Shown here: positions 51,652-59,438 of the stretch, piece after piece | Layout of the letters: the number at the start of each line of letters is the position of its first letter | Numbering within the stretch: position 1 is the stretch's first letter | From: an uncultured Flavobacteriaceae bacterium | GTDB lineage: Bacteria; Bacteroidota; Bacteroidia; Flavobacteriales; Flavobacteriaceae | Length of the DNA stretch: 64,000 nucleotides | Direction of reading: 5' to 3' | Assembly (NCBI GenBank): GCA_943842245.1 | Contig: CALTAJ010000002.1 | Location: 459,596 to 523,595, forward strand | Program-made: the position numbers and the translations under genes | Notes under the pieces: generated by a model | Database searches by the model: none | Told to the model about the DNA's origin: nothing | Seen by the model: the letters and a program-made list of their open reading frames with translations, nothing else

Positions 51652-52409
51652 TTAATTTCTCTTGAATCTAGAAAGCCCTTCCCAAGCTTTTTGGGTTAGA
51701 AAATCCTCGGGAGTTTCCATAGCAGGTTTATTTTGTTTTCTAGTCATAAAGTTAAAAGCAATGTGAGTATGACCTGTATATGAGAGCTTTTGTAGGTTCA
51801 TCTTTTGAGATAATTTCACCTAATCCCCAAAACTTTCCTGTATCCATCAAGGATTTCTTGTTGCGCTATAGGCTTCCAAAGTTGATCTTCATATTGTACA
51901 AAATCTTCGTTTTTTCTGTTTCATGAAATGAAAGTATGCCTTGTCTCCAATCTCCCACTCCAAACCGAGCCATCCAGTCGCTGATACCCATTTGAATTGT
52001 CTTTCTCTCCTGTCTTTAAATATTCCATCAAATGCTTAGCATTTTGTCAATTGCCTTCTGACTTTTTCCCTTTGAACGCTTTAGATGCAACTATCTGTTC
52101 CCAATTATCCCAAAGTTTGTGGGTTATGCGTCTTGTCCAGCTTTGGTTGTCCTTCTAAAGACATAGTACTGTGCCCAATTCTCGTCGCCTTCTCTGGGCT
52201 GTTCTTTTCCACACTGACCACTGTGCTATCATTCCTGCATCTACCATAGCTTGGGCTGCTATATTCCAGTTTTTCTTTCATTTAGCCAAATACTCACCTT
52301 CTTTTTCCGTCCTCTAAAACTAGAGCTAATCATGGCTGTTGTCTGTGAGTATGCTATTGAGGAGACTAGCATAGAAAGAAATGTTGTTGTGAAAAGTAAT
52401 TTTCTTCAT
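51652..52409 (-). pseudogene. Secreted protein gene, heavily frameshifted, copy 2 of tandem pair
   Basis: ATG at 52409 (MKKITF), then a signal peptide in a shifted frame (FTTTFLSMLVSSIAYSQTTA). Further pieces in several frames read NWNIAAQAMVDAGMIAQWSV, GDENWAQYYVFRRTTKAGQD, FKWVSATGWLGLEWEIGDKA and FLTQKAWEGLSRFKRN before the stop at 51652. At least five shifts are needed. The order of pieces (signal peptide, Trp-rich parts, basic end) parallels the neighbour at 50961-51641, so they are probably old tandem paralogues. Confidence 0.65.
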
Positions 52410-52468
52410 TTTAATTGATTTATGATTAATAAGTTACTAATCTACAAAAAAAAAACCCTCGATTATAA

Positions 52469-52493
52469 GGGGTTCGAGTCAAGGTTTCTCCGC
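52469..52493 (+). other. tRNA-Ser-like 3' end relic, possible old att site
   Basis: GGGGTTCGAGTC followed by TTTCTCCG looks like a T-arm start and the acceptor end of tRNA-Ser, but the T-stem no longer pairs and no 5' half is present. It adjoins the phased array at 52506, as an integrase core beside its arm sites would. Confidence 0.35.
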
Positions 52494-52505
52494 AACCCTA
52501 AATGG

Positions 52506-52582
52506 CTGTTTTCTCGCTGTATTTTCGGTGTATTTGTGCTGTTATTGTGCTGTATTTTCACTGTGTTTTCGGTGTATTTAAT
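52506..52582 (+). repeat. Seven-unit 11-bp phased tandem array
   Basis: Units start at 52506, 52517, 52528, 52539, 52550, 52561 and 52572, exactly 11 bp apart. Each has the form [GA][CG]TGT followed by T/A-rich bases (for example GCTGTATTTTC at 52517 and 52550). Period 11 is not a codon multiple, so it is not a coding repeat; it places T-tracts on one helix face. Likely a protein-binding array (iterons or integrase arms). Confidence 0.75.
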
Positions 52583-52637
52583 TTAGCTTTCTCACGTTAT
52601 TTTTTTGTTTTGCGGTATGATTAAACACTTTTTTTAG

Positions 52638-52769
52638 TTACAATTCATCTAGTAATTTAATTCTACAGTAAGTTGAAACAGACAGGTGCTTTTCATTAGC
52701 TTTTTGAATTAGCTTTTCCTTATCTGAAGGCTTCAATCTCATGTTAATTATTCCATCTAAAAATTCCAT
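52638..52769 (-). CDS. Small ribbon-helix-helix protein (MobC-like), 43 residues
   Basis: ATG at 52769 encodes MEFLDGIINMRLKPSDKEKL...STYCRIKLLDEL. The strand GIINMRLK and the helices SDKEKLIQKANEKHLSVSTYCRIKLLDEL match the ribbon-helix-helix/MobC-type accessory pattern (R-x-K-x-S-D-x-E-K... SxSxYxR). It could be an autorepressor or relaxosome protein. An inverted repeat lies 42 bp upstream of its start and a phased array just downstream. It is intact although its neighbourhood is decayed. Confidence 0.65.
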   Translation of the reverse strand: MEFLDGIINMRLKPSDKEKLIQKANEKHLSVSTYCRIKLLDEL

Positions 52770-52810
52770 AGTGTGGTTTTACTGTTCTATACTATATATA
52801 CGCTTAAGTT

Positions 52811-52825
52811 AGACCAGAACGGTCT
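52811..52825. promoter_or_regulatory. Inverted repeat AGACC-N5-GGTCT upstream of ribbon-helix-helix gene
   Basis: A perfect dyad (extended by a T/A pair on each side) 42 bp upstream of the ATG at 52769. It fits an operator for the small regulator or a nic-region inverted repeat. Confidence 0.45.
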
Positions 52826-52892
52826 AGTCTACAATAGCACAATAAATGAGTGTGAGTTTAAATGAGTATTTGTAAGATTTATTTTTAGCTTT

Positions 52893-52912
52893 AGGGTATA
52901 ACTTGGGGTACC
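52893..52912 (+). promoter_or_regulatory. Degenerate arm-like pair, possible old right end of element B
   Basis: AGGGTATA-AC and GGGGTACC have GGGTA cores at 52894 and 52906, again 12 bp apart. They look intermediate between GGGTAAC (41804) and AGTATACC (48962). Confidence 0.4.
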
Positions 52913-53062
52913 GATAAAGAATATACCCCCTACCCTTCAATAAAAGTAACTATTATAATTTTTTGTTATGAGTCTATTCATAATAAATATTATAAACTAT
53001 TGTGCGTACAACATTTGTATGTACATTTAATTAGCAAATAAAAAAATATTTTGTTTGATTGT

Positions 53063-53117
53063 GTGGGGGGAAGTAATTGCTATGAAAAAGAAAACATTTA
53101 CCTATCCCCACTTTTTT
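53063..53117 (+). terminator. Hairpin with large loop followed by T-run
   Basis: GTGGGG (53063-53068) pairs with CCCCAC (53106-53111), followed by six T. The 37-base loop contains the 20-bp sequence also found at 15315-15334. Confidence 0.35.
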
Positions 53118-53155
53118 ATTTTAACATACAGATTTTATTATTAAAAATTAAAAGT

Positions 53156-53287
53156 ATGAGCTATAAGAAAGAATTGATAGTAACTGATCCTTCTAAATTA
53201 CCAGCCGAGTGGTGGAATTATTTAGTTAATCCAATCGTAGGATATTATATCCCTAAGGCTACTCTATATAAAAAACAAAAAACTTAA
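53156..53287 (+). CDS. Small protein of 43 residues, unknown function
   Basis: ATG at 53156 encodes MSYKKELIVTDPSKLPAEWW and continues NYLVNPIVGYYIPKATLYKKQKT. It is tryptophan- and tyrosine-rich without signal peptide. An upstream in-frame start at 53051 would cross the hairpin and looks false. No family recognised. It marks the first gene right of the integrated region. Confidence 0.45.
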   Translation: MSYKKELIVTDPSKLPAEWWNYLVNPIVGYYIPKATLYKKQKT

Positions 53288-53327
53288 ATCTTGTTTTCAA
53301 CCTTACATAACATAAAGATTTTGAACT

Positions 53328-53831
53328 CTAAGAGAACCATCTATGTGATCCAAACTGATTATGTTTGACTATTTTTCCACTCTCTAGATAAAATTTAATC
53401 CCTTTTGTAACACAAATTAAATATTTTTTCAACGAAGGGATAATGTAAAACTTCAACACAAGATTATAAATTTTTAACGTAAACTTATCAGATACATAAG
53501 GGGTTACTTCTATAGTTAAAATTACAACTTCATTGATTGATTTTAATTTCCACTCAACTTTAGATTTTTTTCCTTCTTTTTTACCGATATACAATTTAAA
53601 TCCTTTGTTTTTTTGCCAACTGTAAATATTTCTTTCATAAACTATACCATTTAAATAGGTTAGTTCGTCGGTCTTATTTTGTTCATTCCAAACAATTATT
53701 TTATTAGACCTACAAAAAGGATGAAATAATTCTAAATGAGAAGGCTTTGAGAATAATCCCCATACTTCTTTTATTTCAGTATTTAATTTAATTTCTGATA
53801 TGGCAGATAGATTACTTAATTCATTTTTCAT
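53328..53831 (-). CDS. SRPBCC/START-like ligand-binding protein
   Basis: A 167-residue protein with the polyketide-cyclase/START pattern: an N-terminal strand (SEIKLNTEIKEVWGLFSKPSHLELFHPFC), a curved central sheet (YLNGIVYERNIYSWQKNKGFKLYIG, SKVEWKLKSINEVVILTIEVTPYV) and a long C-terminal helix (LKFYIIPSLKKYLICVTKGIKFYLE). It probably binds a hydrophobic ligand. It is separated by 60 bp from the next upstream gene. No catalytic residue can be named. Confidence 0.7.
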   Translation of the reverse strand: MKNELSNLSAISEIKLNTEIKEVWGLFSKPSHLELFHPFCRSNKIIVWNEQNKTDELTYLNGIVYERNIYSWQKNKGFKLYIGKKEGKKSKVEWKLKSINEVVILTIEVTPYVSDKFTLKIYNLVLKFYIIPSLKKYLICVTKGIKFYLESGKIVKHNQFGSHRWFS

Positions 53832-53891
53832 TATTTAAGTTTATTATTTATATCAATAAAAAAGGGTCTAAGAAAAGAAGCTTTAGTGATC

Positions 53892-54341
53892 TTATAATAT
53901 TTTAATGATTTTTATGACTTGATTATTGAACTCTATTTTATCGTCTAATTTTTTTCCAATTAACAACTTACCTATTGGACTCTTAGGCGAAATACAATAA
54001 AACATTTTGGAATTAATTTTATAAATATCTGCAGCTATAGATATATAATAATTTGCTTTGTCTGTTAAAACAGCGGATCCTAACCCTATTACCTCTTTAT
54101 TGTTATTATGATTCTTAATAGATTGGAGTTTTTTAAAATTTTGCTCCGCTTCAGTGATAAGGTTACCTAACTTTTCCATTTCTAAATGAATCATAGCTCT
54201 TCCAATTTCATGTTTATCTCCGGCAGAACTTTTACTTTCAGAATTTAGAGCTTGTTTTAGCTCTTTTTTTTGATTGTAAAAGGTCTTCAGCTTTTTTTTT
54301 AAAACAATTTCACAATGCTTAAATAAGTTTATTTTAATCAT
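53892..54341 (-). CDS. GreA/GreB C-terminal-like protein
   Basis: A 149-residue protein. The N-terminal part is a helical hairpin with SSAGDKHEIGRAMIHLEMEKLG. The C-terminal part ends with CISPKSPIGKLLIGKKLDDKIEFNNQVIKIIKI, which is the FKBP-like domain of transcript-cleavage factors (consensus SPIGxALLGKxxGD). The coiled-coil lacks the acidic tip needed for transcript cleavage as far as I can see. It may bind RNA polymerase without Gre activity. It is ten bases after the DUF423 gene stop. Confidence 0.7.
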   Translation of the reverse strand: MIKINLFKHCEIVLKKKLKTFYNQKKELKQALNSESKSSAGDKHEIGRAMIHLEMEKLGNLITEAEQNFKKLQSIKNHNNNKEVIGLGSAVLTDKANYYISIAADIYKINSKMFYCISPKSPIGKLLIGKKLDDKIEFNNQVIKIIKIL

Positions 54342-54350
54342 AAAATGGCT

Positions 54351-54719
54351 TTAAGAAAAAACAGCTTTTAGCAAAAATAAAATCCAGCCTATAATTAAAA
54401 AAGTTCCACCTATTGGTGTAATAGGTCCTAACCATTTTAGATTTATTTTTAGAATAGATTGAATTGATAGAAAGAAAATACTTAAAGAAAAAAGCAATGT
54501 CCCAATAACAAAAAATATTGCAACCCATTTCTTTTCTTCAAATGGTATTAATGTTAATATCAATAAAGCTAATCCATGGTACATCATATACCTTACTCCA
54601 ACCTCAAAAGAATGCAGGGCAGATTCTGAAAGTGATTTTTTTAATAAGTGAGCACCGAAAGCACCTAATATCACTGAAAGCAAAGGAAAAATTATCCCAA
54701 AAAATTCGATGAATTTCAT
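54351..54719 (-). CDS. DUF423 small membrane protein (YgdD-like)
   Basis: A 122-residue protein with four hydrophobic helices. The family signature GAFGAHLLKKSLSESALHSFEVGVRYMMYHGLALL is complete, and GPITPIGGTFLIIGWILFLL is the usual C-terminal helix. Function is unknown; homologues are inner-membrane proteins. It forms a small minus-strand operon with the Gre-like gene. Confidence 0.9.
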   Translation of the reverse strand: MKFIEFFGIIFPLLSVILGAFGAHLLKKSLSESALHSFEVGVRYMMYHGLALLILTLIPFEEKKWVAIFFVIGTLLFSLSIFFLSIQSILKINLKWLGPITPIGGTFLIIGWILFLLKAVFS

Positions 54720-54790
54720 ATAAATTAAAAATAGTATAAACTTGAATTATAATCGATTATGGTATTAAAAAATAGAAAAATATAATTAAT

Positions 54791-55804
54791 TTAATTATCA
54801 AATTCATAAAGTTCCACCACCCTATTTTCTTCAAATGACTTTTTTGCAGCTAGTGAAATTAATAAAGCATTTAAACCAACTCTGCTATTGTTAGAAATTT
54901 CTTTATTTTCTAACAAACAATAAATAAATTTTTTCAATATTAATAAATATGATTCTGAATAGCGTTCAATAAAAAAACCTAATGGATTTGAATTATGAAT
55001 ACCATTTGAATCTACAAAATAATGACTATCAGCTAGCTTGTTATTACTTGCCGTAATACCCAAATTTCCAAACACCTCTATACGTTGATCATATCCATAA
55101 GCTGATTTTCGACTGTTGTCTATTGATGCTATTGATCCATTCTCAAAAGTTAGTGTTGTAATAGCTGTATCTAAATCTCCTAATTTCTTTATATTCGGAT
55201 TTCCAAAAACTGTACCTGATGAATAAACTGATATGACTTTTTGTTGATTCATAAAACAAGCAATATCAAAGTCATGAATTGCCATATCTAGGAATAAACC
55301 ACCAGAGGTCTTCATATAATCCATACTTGGGGGCTCTGGGTCACGACTAGTGATTTTTATGATCTGTGGCTTACCAATAATCCCATTTTTAATATCGGAT
55401 TTTACTTTCATCAAGCTGGGATCATAACGTCTATTAAAACCAACCATAAAAGGAATTTTTAGTTCTTTTACAAGAGCATGAATTTTTTTAACTCTTTCTA
55501 ATGATAAATCAATTGGTTTTTCACAAAAAATCGCCTTACCAGCACCAGCAGCTTGTATAATATGTTCTGAATGAAGCGATGTTGGGGATGAAATTATTAC
55601 AGCATTTATTTCATCATTAAGCATCATTGAAGAAAAACTATCATAAATGTGCTTTACCCCCCTTTTATTTATCCATTTAACATTATCGAGACTTAGATTT
55701 GAGACAGCAATTACAGACGCATTTTCACAATTCAATCTTATATTTTCAAAATGTATTTTTCCAATTCGTCCTAATCCAACTAGTCCAAATTTAATTTGTT
55801 TCAT
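54791..55804 (-). CDS. Gfo/Idh/MocA-family NAD(P)-dependent sugar/inositol dehydrogenase
   Basis: A 337-residue oxidoreductase. N-terminal Rossmann domain FGLVGLGRIGKIH; SSPTSLHSEHIIQAAGAGKAIFCEKPID with the catalytic EKP lysine; GFNRRYDPS and GGLFLDMAIHDFDIACF (Asp/His active-site pair). It looks most like inositol 2-dehydrogenase (IolG), but that family is broad. It lies upstream of the sugar catabolic operon (separated by two genes), so a role in sugar use is plausible. Confidence 0.85.
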   Translation of the reverse strand: MKQIKFGLVGLGRIGKIHFENIRLNCENASVIAVSNLSLDNVKWINKRGVKHIYDSFSSMMLNDEINAVIISSPTSLHSEHIIQAAGAGKAIFCEKPIDLSLERVKKIHALVKELKIPFMVGFNRRYDPSLMKVKSDIKNGIIGKPQIIKITSRDPEPPSMDYMKTSGGLFLDMAIHDFDIACFMNQQKVISVYSSGTVFGNPNIKKLGDLDTAITTLTFENGSIASIDNSRKSAYGYDQRIEVFGNLGITASNNKLADSHYFVDSNGIHNSNPLGFFIERYSESYLLILKKFIYCLLENKEISNNSRVGLNALLISLAAKKSFEENRVVELYEFDN

Positions 55805-55873
55805 ATCTAAATGATTATAATGGTCTATTAATTATTTTCAGAATTGAGATATAGTAACTCCTAAATATAAAAG

Positions 55874-56377
55874 TTATTCAGGAGACCCCATGTTAGCAAC
55901 ATATTCTGCAGAATCAAAAATATAGCTGACACTAGCAACTTTGTCACCCTCCCATTTAAAAGAAGCATGGACTGGATTAGATAAAGTTACTCCTGTTGAC
56001 TTACTAGTTCCTCCCCAAGTAAACCAAGTGCTTGTGTAAACGTCTCCATTATCTAAAATAAACGTTGCAGTAGTACGTTCTTCGTTGGTGATGTTCTCGT
56101 AAGATTCTCTTCCTCCCATAAAAGCGGCTATCATATCATTAATAGCCATTTCTTGTGAGTTAACATTTGCTATAGCGTCTTCAGTAAATATAGCTGCTTG
56201 ACCAGTCATATCGTTTGATAAATAAGCATCATTAAATGCATTCATGATTTGAGATTTGGCATCATTACCTTCGATAATTCCAACCTGAGTCTCTGTTTTT
56301 TTAACAAAACTTGGATCATTATTTTGACAACTAATAGCAAAAAAACTAATTATTAATATAAGTATGTATTTTTTCAT
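55874..56377 (-). CDS. SnoaL/NTF2-like lipoprotein
   Basis: A 167-residue lipoprotein: MKKYILILIISFFAISC with lipobox, then an NTF2-like fold pattern (DAKSQIMNAFNDAYLSNDMTGQAAIFTEDAIANVN, residues 37-70; KWEGDKVASVSYIFDSAEYV near the end). Such domains are often ligand-binding or degenerate cyclases. The gene is divergent from the PqaA-like gene. Function unknown. Confidence 0.75.
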   Translation of the reverse strand: MKKYILILIISFFAISCQNNDPSFVKKTETQVGIIEGNDAKSQIMNAFNDAYLSNDMTGQAAIFTEDAIANVNSQEMAINDMIAAFMGGRESYENITNEERTTATFILDNGDVYTSTWFTWGGTSKSTGVTLSNPVHASFKWEGDKVASVSYIFDSAEYVANMGSPE

Positions 56378-56453
56378 TTTATTCTAATTTAATGGTTAGT
56401 GTATACTGAATATAACATATTAGTTATAAATTGATAAATAATATGATGAATAT

Positions 56454-57893
56454 ATGTTACTACTTTCAAAAATATTGATAAACAATAATTATTTAAAATT
56501 GATTTTCTTATCATTTTTATTTATCTGTTGTTCAACAAAAGAAAAAGAAAAAATTTACTCTGAAGAATTACAGAGTCTTATTTCTTACGTTCAAGATAAA
56601 AGTGATTTTAATTATAATATAAAGGATACTATAAAATTTAAAGGAGCCTCTGTTTATAGAATTAAAATGAATTCTGGCAGTTGGTTAACAAAAGAATTGG
56701 TGAATGAACCAATTTGGTGGCATTGGATCGATATAGTAATACCTGACACTTTAGACACCTCAACTTCATTGCTTTTTATAGGTGGAGGATCAAAATTTGA
56801 TAATGATTTATTTTTAGATAGTCTAAGTATTCAAAAGGCGATTGAAACAAAATCAATAATTAGCCATATAAGTAATATTCCTTTTCAGCCCCTCAAATTT
56901 ATATCAAGTAATTCTATTGAAAGGTATGAGGATAATTTAATAGCATATGGCTGGAATAAGTTTCTTAAGGGAGGAGCCAAAAAAGAAGATGCAGAATGGT
57001 TAGCTCGCTTTCCAATGACACGTGCAGTAGTTAGAGCGATGGATGTTATTCAAGAAATCACTTCCAGCAGTGAGCATGCTGTAAAAAAGTTTTTTATTTC
57101 TGGGGCATCAAAAAGAGGCTGGACTACATGGACTACAGCTGCTGTAGATAAAAGAGTTATGGGAATGGCTCCATTGGTTATTGATGCTTTAAATTTAGTT
57201 CCATCTTTTGATCATCATTATAAACTTTATGGTGATTGGTCACCAGCAGTAAGTGATTATGTTGAATTCCATATAATGGATTGGATGAATACCAAAGAGT
57301 TTAAAAAGCTTATGAACTATGTTGAACCCTATCAATTTAAAGAACTTTTCACAATGCCTAAATTAATTATTAATGGAACTATTGATGAATTCTTTGCAAC
57401 AGATTCATGGAAATTCTATTGGGAAGATATTCCTGATAAAAAATATCTTCAATATGTTCCAAATGGAAATCATGGCTTAACGGAAGGTTATCGATATAAA
57501 AATGTCTTTTCTTTTTACGACAGACTAATTCATTCTAGAAATTTACCAGAAATGGAGTGGCACATTGAAAAAGATGTTTTTCACTTAAATTTAGGAATAG
57601 GTACACCATACAGCATAAGTCTTTGGAAGATAAATAATCCAAATTCAAGAGATTTTAGAATATGGGAAGTAGGTAGGAATTGGAATAAAATAGAAATAAA
57701 AAGTAATAAATCAGGAAAATACGAAATTGTTGCTCCTATGGGTGAGGGTTATACAGCCTCTCTTGTAGAGGTTGTTTTTTATCCAAATTCTAAAACGCCA
57801 ATAACTTTAACTACAGGTACTCACGTTTTACCCAATAAATATTCATTTTCATCCTATAAATCAAAAATTAAAATAAAGGAAGAGGGTAAATAA
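56454..57893 (+). CDS. PhoPQ-activated pathogenicity-related (PqaA-like) lipoprotein
   Basis: A 479-residue alpha/beta-hydrolase-related protein. The N-terminus has a lipoprotein signal (LIFLSFLFICC). WWHWIDIVIPD, the nucleophile-like FISGASKRGWTTWTTAAVD, MAPLVIDALNLV, LIINGTIDEFFATDSWKFYWEDIP and the final PNGNHGL are hallmarks of the PhoPQ-related family, with the Ser-Asp-His triad kept. The role of the family is unclear; a surface esterase or peptidase is likely. It is transcribed towards the sugar operon. Confidence 0.87.
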   Translation: MLLLSKILINNNYLKLIFLSFLFICCSTKEKEKIYSEELQSLISYVQDKSDFNYNIKDTIKFKGASVYRIKMNSGSWLTKELVNEPIWWHWIDIVIPDTLDTSTSLLFIGGGSKFDNDLFLDSLSIQKAIETKSIISHISNIPFQPLKFISSNSIERYEDNLIAYGWNKFLKGGAKKEDAEWLARFPMTRAVVRAMDVIQEITSSSEHAVKKFFISGASKRGWTTWTTAAVDKRVMGMAPLVIDALNLVPSFDHHYKLYGDWSPAVSDYVEFHIMDWMNTKEFKKLMNYVEPYQFKELFTMPKLIINGTIDEFFATDSWKFYWEDIPDKKYLQYVPNGNHGLTEGYRYKNVFSFYDRLIHSRNLPEMEWHIEKDVFHLNLGIGTPYSISLWKINNPNSRDFRIWEVGRNWNKIEIKSNKSGKYEIVAPMGEGYTASLVEVVFYPNSKTPITLTTGTHVLPNKYSFSSYKSKIKIKEEGK

Positions 57894-57939
57894 ATTACAA
57901 TATTGTTATTTATTTAGTTAGAGTAGAAAATAAGAAATC

Positions 57940-59085
57940 TTAAACTTTGTTCATATATATATCTGTAACTCGAGAACAACTCAATTGCTCCATTATTTGG
58001 GTTAATTGAGTTTTAAGCATTGATATGGTGTGATTTCCTCCCTTTTTCCCTAAAGCAGACACACCGTACATAAAAGTTCGTCCCATAAAACTAAAATCAA
58101 TACCAGTTGACATCACCCGTGCCACATCAGCACCGCCTCGGATTCCACTATCCATCATTAAGGTTATTTTATCCTTATATAAAGGCGCTATAGTGTTTAT
58201 AGAGTCAATAGTCGCTTGACCAACATCTACTTGGCGTCCACCATGATTTGAAACAATAACTCCGTCCAGACCTAATTGACAAGCCATTTCTATATCTTGA
58301 ACGGACTCAGCTCCTTTTAAAACAAGTTTTCCTTTCCATAAATCACGAATTTTTTTAATTTTTTCTTCATTCAATCGACCTGAAAAAGTAGCATCCATAA
58401 ATTTTGCTAATTGACCGAGATTTAATTTTTTAGGCATGTAAGGTTTTAATATTTCAAAACTCGGTTGTCCATGAATTATAGTTTGTAAGGACCAGTGTGG
58501 TCGTTTCAAAGCATTAATAATATTTTTCAAAGTCATTTTAGGAGGCATCGATAATCCATTGCGAATATCTCTTGGTCGATAACCAAAAGAAGGAACATCT
58601 GCAAGTATAACAAGAACAGGACATTCAGCTACTTCAGCTCTTTTTAAAATATCCTTAGTAACACTTTCTTCAGCTGGATGATATAGTTGAAACCATGCTT
58701 TGCCTTCAGTAATTTCTGAAATCCTCTCGATACTTGCAGTCGTAACTGTGCTTAAAACAAAAGGAATATTGTGATCAAATGCTGCCTTAGCTAATATTTC
58801 GGGTGACTTTGGCCACATAAGTCCTTGTAAACCGATTGGTGAAATACCAAAAGGGGCGTCATAAATATGTCCAAAAAGCTCTGTTTTTAAACTCGGTGCT
58901 TTATAATCTACCAAATATTTTGGTTTGAGTTCTATGTCTCGAATCCGTTCAGTATTCTTTTTTAGATTTACATCGTCATAACAACCACCATCTAAATATT
59001 CAAAAGCAAACTTTGGAATCTTGGATTTGGCACGATTGCGAAGGTCTGCAACAGAAGGGTAATTATAATTAATCTCTGATTTCAT
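57940..59085 (-). CDS. lldD: FMN-dependent alpha-hydroxy acid dehydrogenase (L-lactate dehydrogenase-like)
   Basis: A 381-residue TIM barrel. FMN and active-site motifs: APFGISPIGLQGLMWP, FVLSTVTTASIE, WFQLYHPAEE, VLKGAESVQDIEMA (Lys) and SNHGGRQVD with the catalytic His and Arg, and DSGIRGGADVARVM. It oxidises L-lactate or a similar acid to a 2-oxo acid. In this operon it would burn the lactate that fucose catabolism releases. It is the last gene, overlapping the mutarotase gene by four bases. Confidence 0.88.
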   Translation of the reverse strand: MKSEINYNYPSVADLRNRAKSKIPKFAFEYLDGGCYDDVNLKKNTERIRDIELKPKYLVDYKAPSLKTELFGHIYDAPFGISPIGLQGLMWPKSPEILAKAAFDHNIPFVLSTVTTASIERISEITEGKAWFQLYHPAEESVTKDILKRAEVAECPVLVILADVPSFGYRPRDIRNGLSMPPKMTLKNIINALKRPHWSLQTIIHGQPSFEILKPYMPKKLNLGQLAKFMDATFSGRLNEEKIKKIRDLWKGKLVLKGAESVQDIEMACQLGLDGVIVSNHGGRQVDVGQATIDSINTIAPLYKDKITLMMDSGIRGGADVARVMSTGIDFSFMGRTFMYGVSALGKKGGNHTISMLKTQLTQIMEQLSCSRVTDIYMNKV

Positions 59086-59438
59086 ACTTCTGACATATTT
59101 AAGTCATAAATCTTATCCATCAGTACCCATTTCACTCCAGGCTTTGAATTTGGAATTGATTGTTGAAATTTCCACATAAGAGTTTCCCATTCTACTACTT
59201 TTGGATTACTACCATCTAGCTTTGCTTTTTTATTAAATGAGAACGATTTATCGACTTCTAAAATCATAAAAAGTCTATTTCCTGTATGAAAAATTTCAGC
59301 ACTTATAATCCCTGAATCTTTAAGGCTTTTATTTATTTCTGGCCATACGTTTTTATGATACTTTAGATAAGCATCTATTTTTTCTTTTTCGTCTTTTAGA
59401 TCCAATGCCAAACAATATTTTTTCAACTTATCAGCCAT
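59082..59438 (-). CDS. L-rhamnose/L-fucose mutarotase family (RhaM-like)
   Basis: A 118-residue dimeric alpha/beta-barrel protein. The family signature DAYLKYHKNVWPEINKSLKDSGIISAEIFHTGNRLFMILEVD has the conserved His and Trp-Pro. It interconverts sugar anomers of L-rhamnose, L-fucose or related sugars. It starts in the last base of the fucose-dehydrogenase-like gene, so translation is coupled. Confidence 0.86.
   Translation of the reverse strand: MADKLKKYCLALDLKDEKEKIDAYLKYHKNVWPEINKSLKDSGIISAEIFHTGNRLFMILEVDKSFSFNKKAKLDGSNPKVVEWETLMWKFQQSIPNSKPGVKWVLMDKIYDLNMSEV

Larger units (their letters stand above)
49077..52912. mobile_element. Decayed element B, tandem relative of element A
   Basis: A second left end follows the distal att core in the same order as in element A: terminator, paired arm repeats, 194-residue gene. 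Homology to element A stops at 50220. To the right lie decayed secreted-protein genes, a phased array and a ribbon-helix-helix gene. A divergent 12-bp-spaced arm-like pair at 52893-52912 may be the old right end, but no third att core was found, so the right limit is uncertain. Confidence 0.55.
52770..53155. other. Non-coding junction between element B and chromosome
   Basis: AT-rich DNA with an inverted repeat at 52811, a degenerate arm-like pair at 52893, a dyad near 53003-53024 (GTAC...GTAC with TACAA/TTGTA), and a hairpin at 53063. No gene supported. Confidence 0.5.

Noticed and set aside
52460-52500. Possible complete tRNA gene
   Set aside because: Only a 3' end-like piece is present; T-stem does not pair and no D-arm or anticodon arm precedes it.
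53051-53155. N-terminal extension of the 43-residue protein at 53156
   Set aside because: The extension crosses a hairpin-plus-T signal and has no protein-like character.
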